Part shown: positions 43,760-53,842 of the stretch, in pieces
Layout of the letters: each line of letters starts with the position of its first letter
Numbering within the stretch: the first letter of the stretch is position 1
Assembly (NCBI GenBank): GCA_018822665.1
Contig: JAHJJX010000019.1
Location: 124,001-188,000, forward strand
Source of the DNA: a bacterium
Lineage (GTDB): Bacteria > Campylobacterota > Campylobacteria > Campylobacterales > Sulfurimonadaceae
Direction: 5' to 3'
DNA: 64,000 bases
Notes under the pieces: generated by a model
Database searches by the model: none
Seen by the model: only the letters and a program-made list of their open reading frames with translations
What the model was told of the DNA's origin: nothing
Position numbers and translations under genes: made by a program

Positions 43760-44366
43760 CTGCTTCCTTTTGTAAAATATCATAAATAATCTTTGTTGCT
43801 TTGGCTATTCCCTTTTTTTTAGAACTGGAAATCATAATGGCATGTGGAAATTCTTTGAGTAATGCATTTTGCTCTTTTTGATTGAGCTTATCTATTTTAG
43901 TAAAAATTTGTAAGATGTATTGATTCTCTTTGCAATTTTCAAGTAAAAATTCACGCACGGACGTATCTATGTCTAAATGCGGATGCCTGCAATCCACAAG
44001 ATGTATAAAAAGTTTAATCTGCTCCCTTTGTGAAATATAGTCGGTTAAATTTTTCTCCCAGTCGTATTTAATGGATTTTGAAACTTTTGCATAACCGAAA
44101 CCCGGCAAATCGACAAATTTGGAGGTGCTTTTTTCAGAAGTTTCTCTATTGATAAAAGTGACATCAAAATAGTTTATGAGTCTTGTTTTACCGGGCGTTG
44201 AAGATACTTTTGCTAAGCCCTTATGGTTTGTGAGTGCGTTGAGTAATGAACTTTTGCCTGCATTTGAACGAGCCATAAAGACAACTTCATTTTGCTCAGG
44301 CGAGTCAGGTGCTTTTAAAATATTTGGGGCTGATGTTATAAACTTTGCATCTACTATTTCTACCAT
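43749..44366 (-). CDS. engB: Ribosome-biogenesis GTPase EngB/YsxC
   Basis: This 205 aa GTPase has G1 ARSNAGKSSLLNAL, G3 DLPGFGYA and G4 TKID. It assists 50S subunit assembly. It starts 2 bp after the lptA stop. The word TGGCATGTGGAA at 43838 encodes FPHAI. Confidence 0.96.
   Translation of the reverse strand: MVEIVDAKFITSAPNILKAPDSPEQNEVVFMARSNAGKSSLLNALTNHKGLAKVSSTPGKTRLINYFDVTFINRETSEKSTSKFVDLPGFGYAKVSKSIKYDWEKNLTDYISQREQIKLFIHLVDCRHPHLDIDTSVREFLLENCKENQYILQIFTKIDKLNQKEQNALLKEFPHAIMISSSKKKGIAKATKIIYDILQKEADEH
43838..43849 (+). repeat. 12 bp word inside engB
   Basis: TGGCATGTGGAA preceded by A; antisense to engB, encoding FPHAI. Confidence 0.88.
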
Positions 44367-44368
44367 TG

Positions 44369-44842
44369 TTATTTTTCTTCCTCTTTTATTTTAAAAATCA
44401 TAATCACAGGGTCTGATTTGGCACCTTTTGCATAGGCTTTGCCTTCAATTGTTTTTAAAACAACCGCATCACCGATAATCTCTTTTCTATCATCCGTTTG
44501 CTGAAGATGTACATTTTTAAAAAAATGATATTCTTTTTTTTGCGGCAAATAAATAACTTCTTGGGATACACCTTTGTATGTTGGCCCCTGCTGCGTTTTA
44601 ATATAAAAAGAAACATTTCCTTTTGCAACAAACTTTGTCGGCTGATGATCGGCATCTGTATAAATAGTTACTTTAGAAGCATTTAATTCATCACTGCCCT
44701 TAATAATATTGACATTTCCTTCAAATGTAGATATCCCGGCTTTTTCATCACCGTTAAACAAGTCTGCTTTTATTTTTAGCTCATCTGAAATTAAAATTGA
44801 TGTAAAAAACAGTATTAAAAATGTTAAAAATTTCATAATCAT
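44369..44842 (-). CDS. lptA: Lipopolysaccharide transport periplasmic protein
   Basis: This 157 aa protein has a signal peptide (MIMKFLTFLILFFTSILIS) and the OstA-like beta-jellyroll fold typical of LptA, with DLFNGDEKAGISTFEGNVNI. It forms the bridge that carries LPS across the periplasm. It overlaps lptC by 4 bp. Confidence 0.9.
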   Translation of the reverse strand: MIMKFLTFLILFFTSILISDELKIKADLFNGDEKAGISTFEGNVNIIKGSDELNASKVTIYTDADHQPTKFVAKGNVSFYIKTQQGPTYKGVSQEVIYLPQKKEYHFFKNVHLQQTDDRKEIIGDAVVLKTIEGKAYAKGAKSDPVIMIFKIKEEEK

Positions 44843-45354
44843 TTCTCCTCTAGTGTGTATTGTGCAATAACATTTTTTGATTTTGTCGTATTTAAAGAAT
44901 TGTTATACACAAGAGAACTGCCGGTTATTTTGTCTGTCCCTCTATATGCGATAAAATCTTTATCGGTAAAAGCAATTTTTGTTTTTTTATTATAGGTCGC
45001 TTCTTGTGTTTGAAATACTAAACCATCTTCTCTACTGTATGTAACGTCACCCCGAAGGCTTATGACATCATCTTTATAAAGACCGTTATTTGCGCTCATA
45101 TTCGCTATGTATACTTTTGAATTATCTGTATAATTTAAGTTTTCAACTTCATATCTATTGTTAAATCGAATCGCTTTGAGCCCCTTCATGATAGTGCTCA
45201 AACCCTCATTGTTTAATTCAAAAAGGGTAAAAGACGAGAGTTCAAATAAGGGAACATCAATAAATTTCTGTTTTTTAATGTCCAATGGTTTAAATAAAAA
45301 AAATATCATCATTAAACCAAGAGAGACAATTAAAAAAAATACATTTATATTCAT
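44839..45354 (-). CDS. lptC: LPS export component LptC
   Basis: The ATG at 45354 overlaps the kdsC TGA (ATGA) and gives 171 aa: one N-terminal membrane helix and a periplasmic beta domain with ANNGLYKDDVISLRGDVTYS, matching LptC. It hands LPS from the LptBFG extractor to LptA. Confidence 0.87.
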   Translation of the reverse strand: MNINVFFLIVSLGLMMIFFLFKPLDIKKQKFIDVPLFELSSFTLFELNNEGLSTIMKGLKAIRFNNRYEVENLNYTDNSKVYIANMSANNGLYKDDVISLRGDVTYSREDGLVFQTQEATYNKKTKIAFTDKDFIAYRGTDKITGSSLVYNNSLNTTKSKNVIAQYTLEEK

Positions 45355-45845
45355 ATCCAAACAGCCATAAACTCTTCTCTTTGCCCGTTTTCATCAACCA
45401 AAAAATCTATCATCTCTCTCACTGCGCCATCTCCGCCATTTTTTGATAATACAACATCCACGATAGTTTTTATCTCTTTTGATCCATTTCTTGGGGTGAA
45501 GCTTTTACCTACAAGGTTTAACATATGAAAATCATTTAAATCATCGCCAATCGCGGCAACTTCTTCAAGACTTAAATGAAGAGAGCTTATTAACTCTTTT
45601 AAAACTCTATCCTTATCTTTTATGCCCTGAAAAAGATGCTCTACTCCCAGTTCTTTTGCTCTACGCTCAACTATTTTTGAATTTCTCCCGGTTATAATGG
45701 CTACCTGATTTCCGATTTTCACCCAAGTGCTTATTCCGAGTCCATCTTTTATATTAAAACTTTTTCCCTCATTAGCGTCGTTTGTATAAGTAATTTTACC
45801 ATCAGTTAAACAACCGTCAACGTCCAATACAATCAGTTTTATCAT
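45351..45845 (-). CDS. kdsC: 3-deoxy-D-manno-octulosonate 8-phosphate phosphatase
   Basis: This 164 aa HAD phosphatase has VLDVDGCLTDG (nucleophile Asp) and AIGDDLNDFHML. It produces free KDO for the LPS core, consistent with lptC and lptA downstream. It overlaps hisB by 4 bp. Confidence 0.94.
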   Translation of the reverse strand: MIKLIVLDVDGCLTDGKITYTNDANEGKSFNIKDGLGISTWVKIGNQVAIITGRNSKIVERRAKELGVEHLFQGIKDKDRVLKELISSLHLSLEEVAAIGDDLNDFHMLNLVGKSFTPRNGSKEIKTIVDVVLSKNGGDGAVREMIDFLVDENGQREEFMAVWI

Positions 45846-46414
45846 AAGACATCTTTAGTGCTAGGAATGCCGACTCTTTCATTTTTTGTAATTGCACGGC
45901 GAATAGCTACGGCAAGAGATTTAAATGCCGCTTCTATCAAGTGATGCTTATTTTTTCCTCTTTGTGCGATGATATGGGTACTTATTCTTGCATTAAAAAC
46001 GAAAGCTTTAAAGAACTCTTCAACAAGTTCAACATCAAAGGACCCAACCTTGCCTGCAATATCCACTTCATAAATCAAAAAAGGCCTATTGCTAAGATCC
46101 AAATCACAACTTACACATGCCTCATCCATCACTATATTTGCACTGCCAAATCTTTCTATGCCTTCAACCGGGTAAATGGCATCGGCAATTAAAGAGCCGA
46201 GAACAATTCCGATATCTTCAACGCTGTGGTGATCGTCAATGTGCGTATCACCTTTGCATCTTATGTCTAAATCGATGAGAGAGTGTTTTGAAAAACTCTC
46301 AAGCATGTGATCTAAAAATGCAACCCCTGTCTTAATATCGCTTTTTCCGACACCGTATAAGTTGAGTGAAATTGTTATATCCGTTTCTTTGGTTGTTCTA
46401 CTTTTAGTTATCAT
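45842..46414 (-). CDS. hisB: Imidazoleglycerol-phosphate dehydratase
   Basis: This 190 aa enzyme has two metal-binding repeats, FLDHMLESFSKHS...DIDDHHSVEDIG and ISTHIIAQRGKNKHHLIEAAFKSL. It catalyses the sixth step of histidine synthesis. It is embedded in an envelope operon, 2 bp after rlpA. Confidence 0.96.
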   Translation of the reverse strand: MITKSRTTKETDITISLNLYGVGKSDIKTGVAFLDHMLESFSKHSLIDLDIRCKGDTHIDDHHSVEDIGIVLGSLIADAIYPVEGIERFGSANIVMDEACVSCDLDLSNRPFLIYEVDIAGKVGSFDVELVEEFFKAFVFNARISTHIIAQRGKNKHHLIEAAFKSLAVAIRRAITKNERVGIPSTKDVL

Positions 46415-46416
46415 AA

Positions 46417-47235
46417 TTAATCCTTTCTTACTATAAATGAGTTTTTAAAATTACCTTGAGCCATATAATCTCTGGCTTCTTCTTCACTTTTAAATCCTGT
46501 AAGCCAAACTTTAAAAATTCTGCCTTTACCATTTTCCATGTCTTTAATTATGGTTTTGTAGCTATCCGTATTATCATAAGTTTCTTGAGTTTTCAAGGCC
46601 CCTTCTATCTTTGAAAAAGATGCTATCTGCAGAGCAAAACTTCCATCATAACTCTCTCGCGGTGAATCTTGCAGTTCTTGTATTGATGGTATATTTTTTT
46701 TACCCTTAGTTTCAAAGCCTAAAATTTCAATAGTAACGGGTGCTGTGCCGGGTGCCAACATCTTAATTTTGCTAGCAGCAGTTTTTGACAAGTCAATAAT
46801 TCTCGTAGCAATAAACGGACCTCTGTCGTTAATTCTAACAACAGTACTCAGTCCGTTGCTAGAATTCGTTACTTTTACTATTGTATTCATTGGCAAAGTT
46901 TTATGTGCGGCAGTCATATCGTGCATATTGTAAACTTCACCGTTTGATGTTAGTTTACCGTGAAAAGTGGGACCATACCAACTTGCATTCCCGCTAAATT
47001 CATCACCAACGCTCACAACAGTCGGACAATATTTTATACCTCTGACCTCATAAGGTCGCATCGTAGGATGCGTATATGTTTTTCTGTCCATTTTTGAATT
47101 GTGGTCATTTTTATCATCTGAATACGTTTTTTCCGCCTGTGAGCCGTTTTGTGAGTATGTTCTTGCCCCTCTTGTACTACAAGCAGTGAAAAAAACTAGA
47201 GATACGAGTATTGAAAAAATAAAAAGCTTATTCAT
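46417..47235 (-). CDS. rlpA: RlpA-family septal lytic transglycosylase
   Basis: This 272 aa lipoprotein (VSLVFFTACS) has the double-psi beta-barrel domain (GNASWYGPTFHGKLTSNGE, VRINDRGPFIATRIIDLS) and a C-terminal SPOR domain (FALQIASFSKIEGA). It cleaves denuded glycan strands at division. It overlaps mltD by 8 bp. Confidence 0.93.
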   Translation of the reverse strand: MNKLFIFSILVSLVFFTACSTRGARTYSQNGSQAEKTYSDDKNDHNSKMDRKTYTHPTMRPYEVRGIKYCPTVVSVGDEFSGNASWYGPTFHGKLTSNGEVYNMHDMTAAHKTLPMNTIVKVTNSSNGLSTVVRINDRGPFIATRIIDLSKTAASKIKMLAPGTAPVTIEILGFETKGKKNIPSIQELQDSPRESYDGSFALQIASFSKIEGALKTQETYDNTDSYKTIIKDMENGKGRIFKVWLTGFKSEEEARDYMAQGNFKNSFIVRKD

Positions 47236-48457
47236 TTATTTTGAGCCTATCGCCAATTTTTATAAAATTTGTTGTTAAACGATTTTGAAGTTTGATATTT
47301 TGAACGCTCACCTTATAATTCTTAGAGATAGACTCCAAAGTGTCACCGCTTTTAACCATATAATAGTGTTTTGTATTGACTTTTGAAGCAATCTGTTTAT
47401 TTTCAATCGGAATAATCAGTTTTTGATTAGGTCGCAAATAAGAATTTTTAAGTTTATTAAAGTCCATAAGCACTTTATAGGAAACTCCGTATTGTTTCCC
47501 GATATACAAGAGATTTTCTCCCTTGGAAACTATATGTATTTTATAAATATTTTTAATCGGTTCGGAGTTATATTTTTGTTTAAATTCGGCCAGTTTAATA
47601 TAGGGAATATAGATATCATACTCAGAATTGTAAGGCGGAACAAAATCATATTTTAAGTGCCTGTTTAATTTTTGTAAATTTTCTAAAGGTATTTCAAGAA
47701 CCTCGGAAACTCTTTTTAATGATTCCCCTCTTGAGACTTGCACGGTAGAAACCGAATAAGCATTGGCTCTATTGAGGAGATGCTCGTATTCACTTTTTAA
47801 CAAAAACTGCTCATCGTTGCCTAGCATCGCAAGCGCAACAACTTTTCTTATATAAAGTCGGCTTTCTTTAGGAATATATTTTTTATCTTCATCAAGCAAA
47901 ACAGCCAATTCATCACTTCCTGCGTGTCTTATAGCTTGATTTACACGTCCGCCGCCACAGTTGTACGCTATGGCAGCCAAATACCATTTACCGAATCTTT
48001 TATATAAATTTGACAAATACTTTGCTGCAGCCTCTGTTGATTTTATTAAATCTCTTCTCTCATCCACATATTCATCAATGTTGAGTCCGTAATATTTAGC
48101 AGTATCGGGCATAAACTGCCAAAGTCCTGATGCCCTTTTACTCGAATAGGCTTTATTTGAAAAATTGGATTCTGCCATTGCTAAAAATAAAAATTCCGGG
48201 GGTACATTATATTGTGTTAAAATATTTTTTATTGCAGGAATAAAAAGATACGCTTCATCCATAGCCGCAAAAAAGCTCTCATTTTTGTATAAATTGCTGA
48301 TTTTAGTTTTCATATCGTTCATTATCGGATCATATAAAAATGAAGCCTCAATATCAAAAGATTCTAAAAGTGCAACCTCTTTATTATGATTTGATGTGTA
48401 AGTAAGGTTTGCACTCAAAATCATAGGCACAAGCAAGAGTAAAAAATATTTAAGCAT
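47228..48457 (-). CDS. mltD: Membrane-bound lytic transglycosylase D-like, LysM repeats
   Basis: This 409 aa protein has a signal peptide, an SLT domain with catalytic Glu in MAESNFSNKAYSSKRASGLWQFMP, and three C-terminal LysM repeats that bind peptidoglycan (the last two are clear: HIVSKGENLLYIGKQYGVS and YMVKSGDTLESISKNYKVS). Confidence 0.94.
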   Translation of the reverse strand: MLKYFLLLLVPMILSANLTYTSNHNKEVALLESFDIEASFLYDPIMNDMKTKISNLYKNESFFAAMDEAYLFIPAIKNILTQYNVPPEFLFLAMAESNFSNKAYSSKRASGLWQFMPDTAKYYGLNIDEYVDERRDLIKSTEAAAKYLSNLYKRFGKWYLAAIAYNCGGGRVNQAIRHAGSDELAVLLDEDKKYIPKESRLYIRKVVALAMLGNDEQFLLKSEYEHLLNRANAYSVSTVQVSRGESLKRVSEVLEIPLENLQKLNRHLKYDFVPPYNSEYDIYIPYIKLAEFKQKYNSEPIKNIYKIHIVSKGENLLYIGKQYGVSYKVLMDFNKLKNSYLRPNQKLIIPIENKQIASKVNTKHYYMVKSGDTLESISKNYKVSVQNIKLQNRLTTNFIKIGDRLKINE

Positions 48458-48531
48458 AATAATCTTTATTTATTGAAATTTAAAGCTTCCATTTTATCTA
48501 AAATATGTTAAATTTATTGTAAATTTTGTTT

Positions 48532-48544
48532 TTCCACATGCCAA
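48532..48544 (-). repeat. Exact 13 bp word, intergenic
   Basis: TTGGCATGTGGAA on the minus strand, between tatD and mltD and 12 bp past the tatD stop. Confidence 0.9.
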
Positions 48545-48555
48545 GCAGTGTGATA

Positions 48556-49332
48556 TTAAGAAATATTAAATAACCTTTTTGCGTTTTCTGTGGTTATTTC
48601 ATTGATGTCTTGAGTAGAAATTTCTAATAATTCTGCCATTTTATCAACAATATACCTAGTATACAAAGGTTCATTTCTCTGCCCGCGGTAGGGCATTGGA
48701 GTTAAGTATGGTCCATCTGTTTCAATCAACAGTCTGGCATGTGGAATTTTTGGTAAAACGTTAAGTAGTTTTTTTGCATTTTTAAAGGTTAAAACTCCCC
48801 CTATTCCAAAATAGAAATTTTCATTTGCAAGACTTAACAACTCTTCATCTGCATTGTAGCAGTGCAATACTCCACCGACCTCTTTTGCATTATGCTTTAG
48901 AAGCAGCTCTTTTGAATCTCTTGAAGCATCCCGAATATGAACTATAAGCGGTTTTTTGTACTTTTTTGCCAATTCTATTTGTGCGGAAAAAATCTCTTTT
49001 TGTTTTAACTTCTCGTTTTCTTTGTCGTGTGCAGTTCCCTCGAGTCTAAAGTAATCCAGTCCGCATTCACCTATGGCGACACATTTTTCATGACAAACAT
49101 ATTTTTCAAAATCAAGTGTTTTAAAGGAATCCATATCATAAGGATGGACGCCAACCGCAAAAAAAACATCATCATGTTTTTGTGAAATTAAAACAGCTTT
49201 TTCAAGCGTTTCAGGATTCGCACCGGGGATGATAAATCTTTGTACCCCACCCTCTCTTGCTCTGTTTAACACTTCGTCCAAGTCATCATCGTATCTGTCG
49301 TCGTCTAAATGTATATGCGTATCTATTGTCAT
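48556..49332 (-). CDS. tatD: TatD-family metal-dependent DNase
   Basis: This 258 aa amidohydrolase-fold enzyme has DTHIHLDD, AIGECGLDYFR, KPLIVHIRDA, GVLHCYN and LIETDGPYLTP, the full set of TatD metal ligands. It acts as a 3'-5' DNase or in DNA repair. The word at 48735 encodes IPHAR in it. Its ATG immediately follows the small-protein stop. Confidence 0.95.
   Translation of the reverse strand: MTIDTHIHLDDDRYDDDLDEVLNRAREGGVQRFIIPGANPETLEKAVLISQKHDDVFFAVGVHPYDMDSFKTLDFEKYVCHEKCVAIGECGLDYFRLEGTAHDKENEKLKQKEIFSAQIELAKKYKKPLIVHIRDASRDSKELLLKHNAKEVGGVLHCYNADEELLSLANENFYFGIGGVLTFKNAKKLLNVLPKIPHARLLIETDGPYLTPMPYRGQRNEPLYTRYIVDKMAELLEISTQDINEITTENAKRLFNIS
48735..48746 (+). repeat. 12 bp word inside tatD
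   Basis: TGGCATGTGGAA preceded by C; antisense to the gene, encoding IPHAR. The next copy, 48532, is 203 bp away in the other orientation. Confidence 0.88.
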
Positions 49333-49503
49333 TTATATCTCTTTTTTTTGCTGTTTTAAATTTTTAACATATTTAATATTTTTTATCATCAGGTAGATGA
49401 AAAATAGTGAAGCAAATAAAGAACCAAGAGAAAGCAAAAGGTTATTGCTAATAAGAAAATTGTAACTTAGTACAAATAAAACAATAGAAATTATTAAACA
49501 CAT
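49333..49503 (-). CDS. Small two-helix membrane protein, 56 aa
   Basis: ATG at 49503 lies within the end of recN and the TAA is directly followed by the ATG of tatD. The product (MCLIISIVLFVLSYNFLISN, then LLLSLGSLFASLFFIYLMIK) has two membrane segments and a basic tail (KNIKYVKNLKQQKKEI). Exact fit between two coupled genes supports translation. Function unknown. Confidence 0.78.
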   Translation of the reverse strand: MCLIISIVLFVLSYNFLISNNLLLSLGSLFASLFFIYLMIKNIKYVKNLKQQKKEI

Positions 49504-51035
49504 TTACTCGCCTCCAGAAGCTCTTTTGCAAAGTTTTTAGCTTCGGTGGAGATACTGTCTCCGCTGATAATCCTTGCTATCTCGTCTACTCTGTTTTCAA
49601 AATTGAGTTCGCTCACAAAAGAGTCATTGCCATTTTTATGAACTAAAAAGTGTTGATTACCCATGGAAGTGAGTTGCGGTTGATGAGAGATAACAAAAAT
49701 TTGAAAATGTTTTGACAACTCTCTTAAAACTTTTGCAACACTCATCGACTCCTCCCCGCTTAAATTGGCATCAATCTCATCAAGCATTAAAACGCCGCCA
49801 TTTTTGTTCATAAACTCTGATTTTAGCGCTAAAACAGCAAGTCTCAGCCTGTTAAATTCTCCCGTACTCACTTTTTGAAGTTCTGTATTATTTAACTTTA
49901 ATGCTATTTCATCTTTTCCATAGAGGCTGTACTCAATCTCGTTCATTGCTACTTCTGCTTCTCTTAGGTAAAGTTCTTTGAGATATTTGTTGAGATCATC
50001 ATTAAAAGATTTCAGTTCCACATGCCGTAAATCCGTCAGATTTTGTGCCATTTTTTTCACTTTTTTATCTAACATGGCATTTTGTTTTACAAGGTCACCT
50101 TTTTTAATTTCAATATTTTCATATTCGGCAAGTTCTATTTTTTTTTGCTCTTTGTAAGCCAAAGCTTCCTCTATGCTTCCGTATCTTCTTTTTAATCCGC
50201 TCAGCTCTTCTATACGGTTTAGCACCTCTTCAATGTCTATGTCATCGAGGGCGCTGAATCTTTCTTGTGCATTATCAAAAATATTTCGCAGTTCATTCAT
50301 GGCATCGTCAAAAAATGAACTATTTAAATCCAAAGAATCTAAAGCATTAAAGACATGATGTTCGTTTTCAAAAATAGTATTTGCCAAAGATATATTTTCG
50401 AGTACTTTTTCTTTTTTGGAAAGCTCTTTTTTTATTTCGCTCAGTTGCGTATCTTCTGAGATTTTTGGTGCTATATCTTCTATTTTTTTAATTTCAAAAC
50501 TTGCAAATTCTTTGAGTTCTACTATTCTTTTTTCTTCTTCATCTATTTTTTTCAGTTCTGACTTTACTGCTTTATACTCTAAAAAAGTTTCTTTGTATTC
50601 ATTTTTAAGTGTTTGAATATCGTAAGATTTATTTTGAATTCTATTGTCCAAAATGGATATTAAGTTCTCATTTTCAAAGTCGCTGAAATCTTTTAAACTC
50701 AAGTGTCTTAAATAATTTGAATTTAAATCTAGCATTGATTTTTTAGAAACACTTTGATTGTTTATAAAATATCTTGATTTTTCTTTTCTTATATGTTTAA
50801 AAACATTTATTTCATCATTTTCTATCCCTATCTCTTGCGCATCAAGTTCCCATGTTACACTTGATTCGCATAAGCTTGCTTCACAACTGCTTGCACCAAG
50901 TGATGAAAGTATAGAGTTCATAAGTATGGATTTTCCGCTTCCGCTTGGACCTGTAAAAACGACAAGTCCACATGCCAAGTTCAATTCAGCCTCTTTAAAA
51001 CTAAGATAATCTTTTAAATAAAACCTTTCAATCAA
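49494..51035 (-). CDS. recN: DNA repair protein RecN (short form)
   Basis: This 513 aa SMC-like ATPase has Walker A GPSGSGKSILM, a central coiled coil (about residues 130-330), a signature region TGEFNRLRLAVLALK and Walker B VLMLDEIDANLSG. It acts in double-strand break repair. It carries two members of the word family (50016 and the near copy at 50967). It ends by overlapping the small membrane-protein gene. Confidence 0.94.
   Translation of the reverse strand: MIERFYLKDYLSFKEAELNLACGLVVFTGPSGSGKSILMNSILSSLGASSCEASLCESSVTWELDAQEIGIENDEINVFKHIRKEKSRYFINNQSVSKKSMLDLNSNYLRHLSLKDFSDFENENLISILDNRIQNKSYDIQTLKNEYKETFLEYKAVKSELKKIDEEEKRIVELKEFASFEIKKIEDIAPKISEDTQLSEIKKELSKKEKVLENISLANTIFENEHHVFNALDSLDLNSSFFDDAMNELRNIFDNAQERFSALDDIDIEEVLNRIEELSGLKRRYGSIEEALAYKEQKKIELAEYENIEIKKGDLVKQNAMLDKKVKKMAQNLTDLRHVELKSFNDDLNKYLKELYLREAEVAMNEIEYSLYGKDEIALKLNNTELQKVSTGEFNRLRLAVLALKSEFMNKNGGVLMLDEIDANLSGEESMSVAKVLRELSKHFQIFVISHQPQLTSMGNQHFLVHKNGNDSFVSELNFENRVDEIARIISGDSISTEAKNFAKELLEASKCV
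50016..50026 (-). repeat. 11 bp word inside recN
   Basis: GGCATGTGGAA on the minus strand, encoding RHVEL. A near copy (TTGGCATGTGGAc, 50967-50979) lies further upstream in recN. Confidence 0.88.
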
Positions 51036-51037
51036 TT

Positions 51038-51892
51038 TTATTCTCCCCAGCTAAGCTTTTCTTTTAATACTTCAAAATAATTAAACTCTTCCCTGTGGAG
51101 AAGTTTTGCCCTTTTTGAAGCGAGTTTTATGTAAACACTTTCACCCTGCTCCAGCTCATGTATATCTTGCCCGTCTATAATCATCAATGCGGGATTATTA
51201 GGTGTTTTCATCTGTATAGAAAATGTACCGGGTAAAACTACCGGTCTTTGGGTGAGGGAGTGCGGACAAATCGGAGTAAGTGTGAAAACTTCAGTAAGAG
51301 GAAATAAAACAGGTCCCCCTGCAGATAAATTATAGGCTGTCGAGCCGGTTGGAGTTGATACGATAACACCGTCTCCATTATAAGTATTGAATGCTTTGGA
51401 GTCTACTAAAGTTTCTATTTTTATCATATTTGAAATAGAAGGACGCGTTAGGACGATGTCATTAAAAGCGTACATAATAACTTCTTCCCCATTTTTTATA
51501 ACGGTGGCTTCCAAAACAGCTCTCTCGTCTATTCTCACTTTTCCACATGCCAGATTCTTTACAAATTCATCAAGCTCATCCATGCTGACATCTGCCAAAA
51601 AACCAAGATTTCCGGCATATACGCCAAACACGGGAATGTTAAAATTGAAAGATCTTCGCACAGCAGAGATAAGAGTTCCGTCTCCTCCAAGCGTTACAAG
51701 AGCATCACAGTTTTTGCACAATAGATTAAAGTCCATCCCCATAACATCTATCATACCGCCGCTGATACTGTCTATATACACCTCTATATTGTATTTCTGA
51801 AATATCTTTTCAAGCTTAAAAAAACTACTTTTTAATTCTGGAGTTGAGGGTCTTAAAATTACACCAATTTTTTTAATAGTATTACTTTGCAA
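51038..51892 (-). CDS. nadK: NAD kinase
   Basis: This 284 aa enzyme has the catalytic TLGGDGTLISAVR (GGDG) and STPTGSTAYNLSAGGP. It phosphorylates NAD+ to NADP+. It is 2 bp before recN. The word at 51541 encodes LACGKV. Confidence 0.95.
   Translation of the reverse strand: MQSNTIKKIGVILRPSTPELKSSFFKLEKIFQKYNIEVYIDSISGGMIDVMGMDFNLLCKNCDALVTLGGDGTLISAVRRSFNFNIPVFGVYAGNLGFLADVSMDELDEFVKNLACGKVRIDERAVLEATVIKNGEEVIMYAFNDIVLTRPSISNMIKIETLVDSKAFNTYNGDGVIVSTPTGSTAYNLSAGGPVLFPLTEVFTLTPICPHSLTQRPVVLPGTFSIQMKTPNNPALMIIDGQDIHELEQGESVYIKLASKRAKLLHREEFNYFEVLKEKLSWGE
51541..51552 (-). repeat. 12 bp word inside nadK
   Basis: TGGCATGTGGAA preceded by C on the minus strand; encodes LACGK. Confidence 0.88.
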
Positions 51893-52079
51893 AATAACTC
51901 TTTTATAAATATTTTTGACGATTATACACTCTTGTAGATAAAAAACTAAAAATATTGCAAATTGCGGCGTAATGAAAAATTAGTGATATTTAGAACTTTT
52001 AAGAACATCGATTTTACTTCATAAGTATCTAAACTTATTTTAGATACAATCGCAAAAAAAATATTAGGACTCTATTTTT

Positions 52080-53834
52080 ATGAGAAGTCATTATTGTACA
52101 GATTTAAGTGAAGCAAACGTAGGACAGAATGTTGTTTTAGCTGGTTGGGCGAATAGTTATCGCGACCATGGCGGGATTATTTTTATTGATTTAAGAGATA
52201 AAAGTGGTTTGGTTCAGCTTACATGCGACCCCGAAGATGGTGCTGCAGCGCATAAAGTAGCCGATAGTATTCGTGATGAATTTGTTTTAATCGCCAAAGG
52301 AACTGTTCGTCTTCGCGGTGAGGGCTTAACAAATCCAAGACTCAAAACAGGTTCTATAGAAATTATAGTTAACGAGCTTATCATTGAAAACAAAAGCACT
52401 GCACTTCCGTTTGTTATAGGCGATAAAACTGTTGGGGAAGAAACAACACTTAAATATCGCTATTTGGAATTAAGAGACCCTGATTTATATGAAGTGTTTC
52501 GTCTTCGTTCCAAAGCAGCGATTGCAGCGAGAAACATCTTGGATGAAAATGGCTTTTTAGAAGTTGAGACTCCTATTTTAACTAAATCAACCCCTGAGGG
52601 TGCGAGAGATTATCTCGTTCCTTCTCGTGTGCATGATGGTCAGTTTTATGCGCTTCCACAGTCTCCGCAACTTTTTAAACAGCTTTTAATGGTTGGTGGA
52701 TTTGACAGATACTTCCAGATAGCAAAATGTTTTCGTGATGAAGATTTAAGAGCTGACAGACAGCCGGAATTTACCCAAATTGATGTCGAGATGAGTTTTT
52801 GTACTCAAGAAGATGTTATTAAAGTAGCAGAAGATTTGCTTAGCGCCATGTTTAAAGCCTGCAACGTTGATATTAAGCCGCCGTTTAACCGTATTACGCA
52901 CAATAACGCCATGGAATGGTATGGCTGTGATAAGCCGGATATGAGATACGACCTTAAAATGGTTGATGTTTTGGATATTTTCTCAAGATGCGATAATGAA
53001 ATTTTTACAAATATAGCAAAAGCTCCTCATACAAACCGCATTAAAGCTCTAAAAGTTCCTGGTGCTGATTTAGTATTTTCTAAACGAGAGATGAAAACTT
53101 TTGAAGATTTCGTACGAAAGTTTGGAGCGCATGGTCTTGGCTATTTTCAGATGAAAGAAGATGGACTCAAAGGTCCTCTTGTTAAATTCTTCTCTGAAGA
53201 AGATATCGCACTTATCATAGAGAGAACTGAACTTGAAGTGGGTGACGTTGTATTTTTTGGTGCAGGCGATAAGAAAACTGTCCTTGATTACATGGGAAGA
53301 CTAAGAATTTTTATAGCAGAGCATGAGAAGATGAATATCCTCGACAGAGACAGATTTGAATTTGTATGGGTAGTGGATTTTCCGATGTTCGAAGTTGAAG
53401 ATGGAAGAGTAAAAGCACTTCACCATCCTTTTACTATGCCTAAAGATACAGATAAAGAAAATATAGAAGATATTGAGTCTATTGCTTACGATATCGTTTT
53501 AAACGGTACTGAGCTTGGAGGCGGAAGTATCCGTATTCATAAGTCAGATGTACAAGAAGAGGTTTTTAAACTTCTTGGAATCGGAGAAGAAGAAGCACGG
53601 GAGAAATTCGGTTTCTTGTTGGATGCTCTTAAATTTGGCGCACCTCCACATGGCGGTTTTGCTATTGGATTTGACAGACTCATGATGCTTATTACCAAAA
53701 AATCAAGTATTCGTGATGTTATAGCATTTCCAAAAACACAAAAAGCTTCTTGTATTCTTACAAAAGCGCCAAGTGCGGTTGATAATAATCAACTAAGAGA
53801 TTTACACATTCGTCTACGCGAACAAGTAAAATAA
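52080..53834 (+). CDS. aspS: Aspartyl-tRNA synthetase
   Basis: This 584 aa class IIb enzyme has an N-terminal OB anticodon-binding domain ([22 protein letters not shown]), motif 2 [18 protein letters not shown] and motif 3 [12 protein letters not shown], with the bacterial GAD insertion between. Campylobacterota AspRS is usually non-discriminating, also charging tRNA-Asn. It is 8 bp from the downstream kinase. Confidence 0.96.
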   Translation: MRSHYCTDLSEANVGQNVVLAGWANSYRDHGGIIFIDLRDKSGLVQLTCDPEDGAAAHKVADSIRDEFVLIAKGTVRLRGEGLTNPRLKTGSIEIIVNELIIENKSTALPFVIGDKTVGEETTLKYRYLELRDPDLYEVFRLRSKAAIAARNILDENGFLEVETPILTKSTPEGARDYLVPSRVHDGQFYALPQSPQLFKQLLMVGGFDRYFQIAKCFRDEDLRADRQPEFTQIDVEMSFCTQEDVIKVAEDLLSAMFKACNVDIKPPFNRITHNNAMEWYGCDKPDMRYDLKMVDVLDIFSRCDNEIFTNIAKAPHTNRIKALKVPGADLVFSKREMKTFEDFVRKFGAHGLGYFQMKEDGLKGPLVKFFSEEDIALIIERTELEVGDVVFFGAGDKKTVLDYMGRLRIFIAEHEKMNILDRDRFEFVWVVDFPMFEVEDGRVKALHHPFTMPKDTDKENIEDIESIAYDIVLNGTELGGGSIRIHKSDVQEEVFKLLGIGEEEAREKFGFLLDALKFGAPPHGGFAIGFDRLMMLITKKSSIRDVIAFPKTQKASCILTKAPSAVDNNQLRDLHIRLREQVK

Positions 53835-53842
53835 TCATATAT

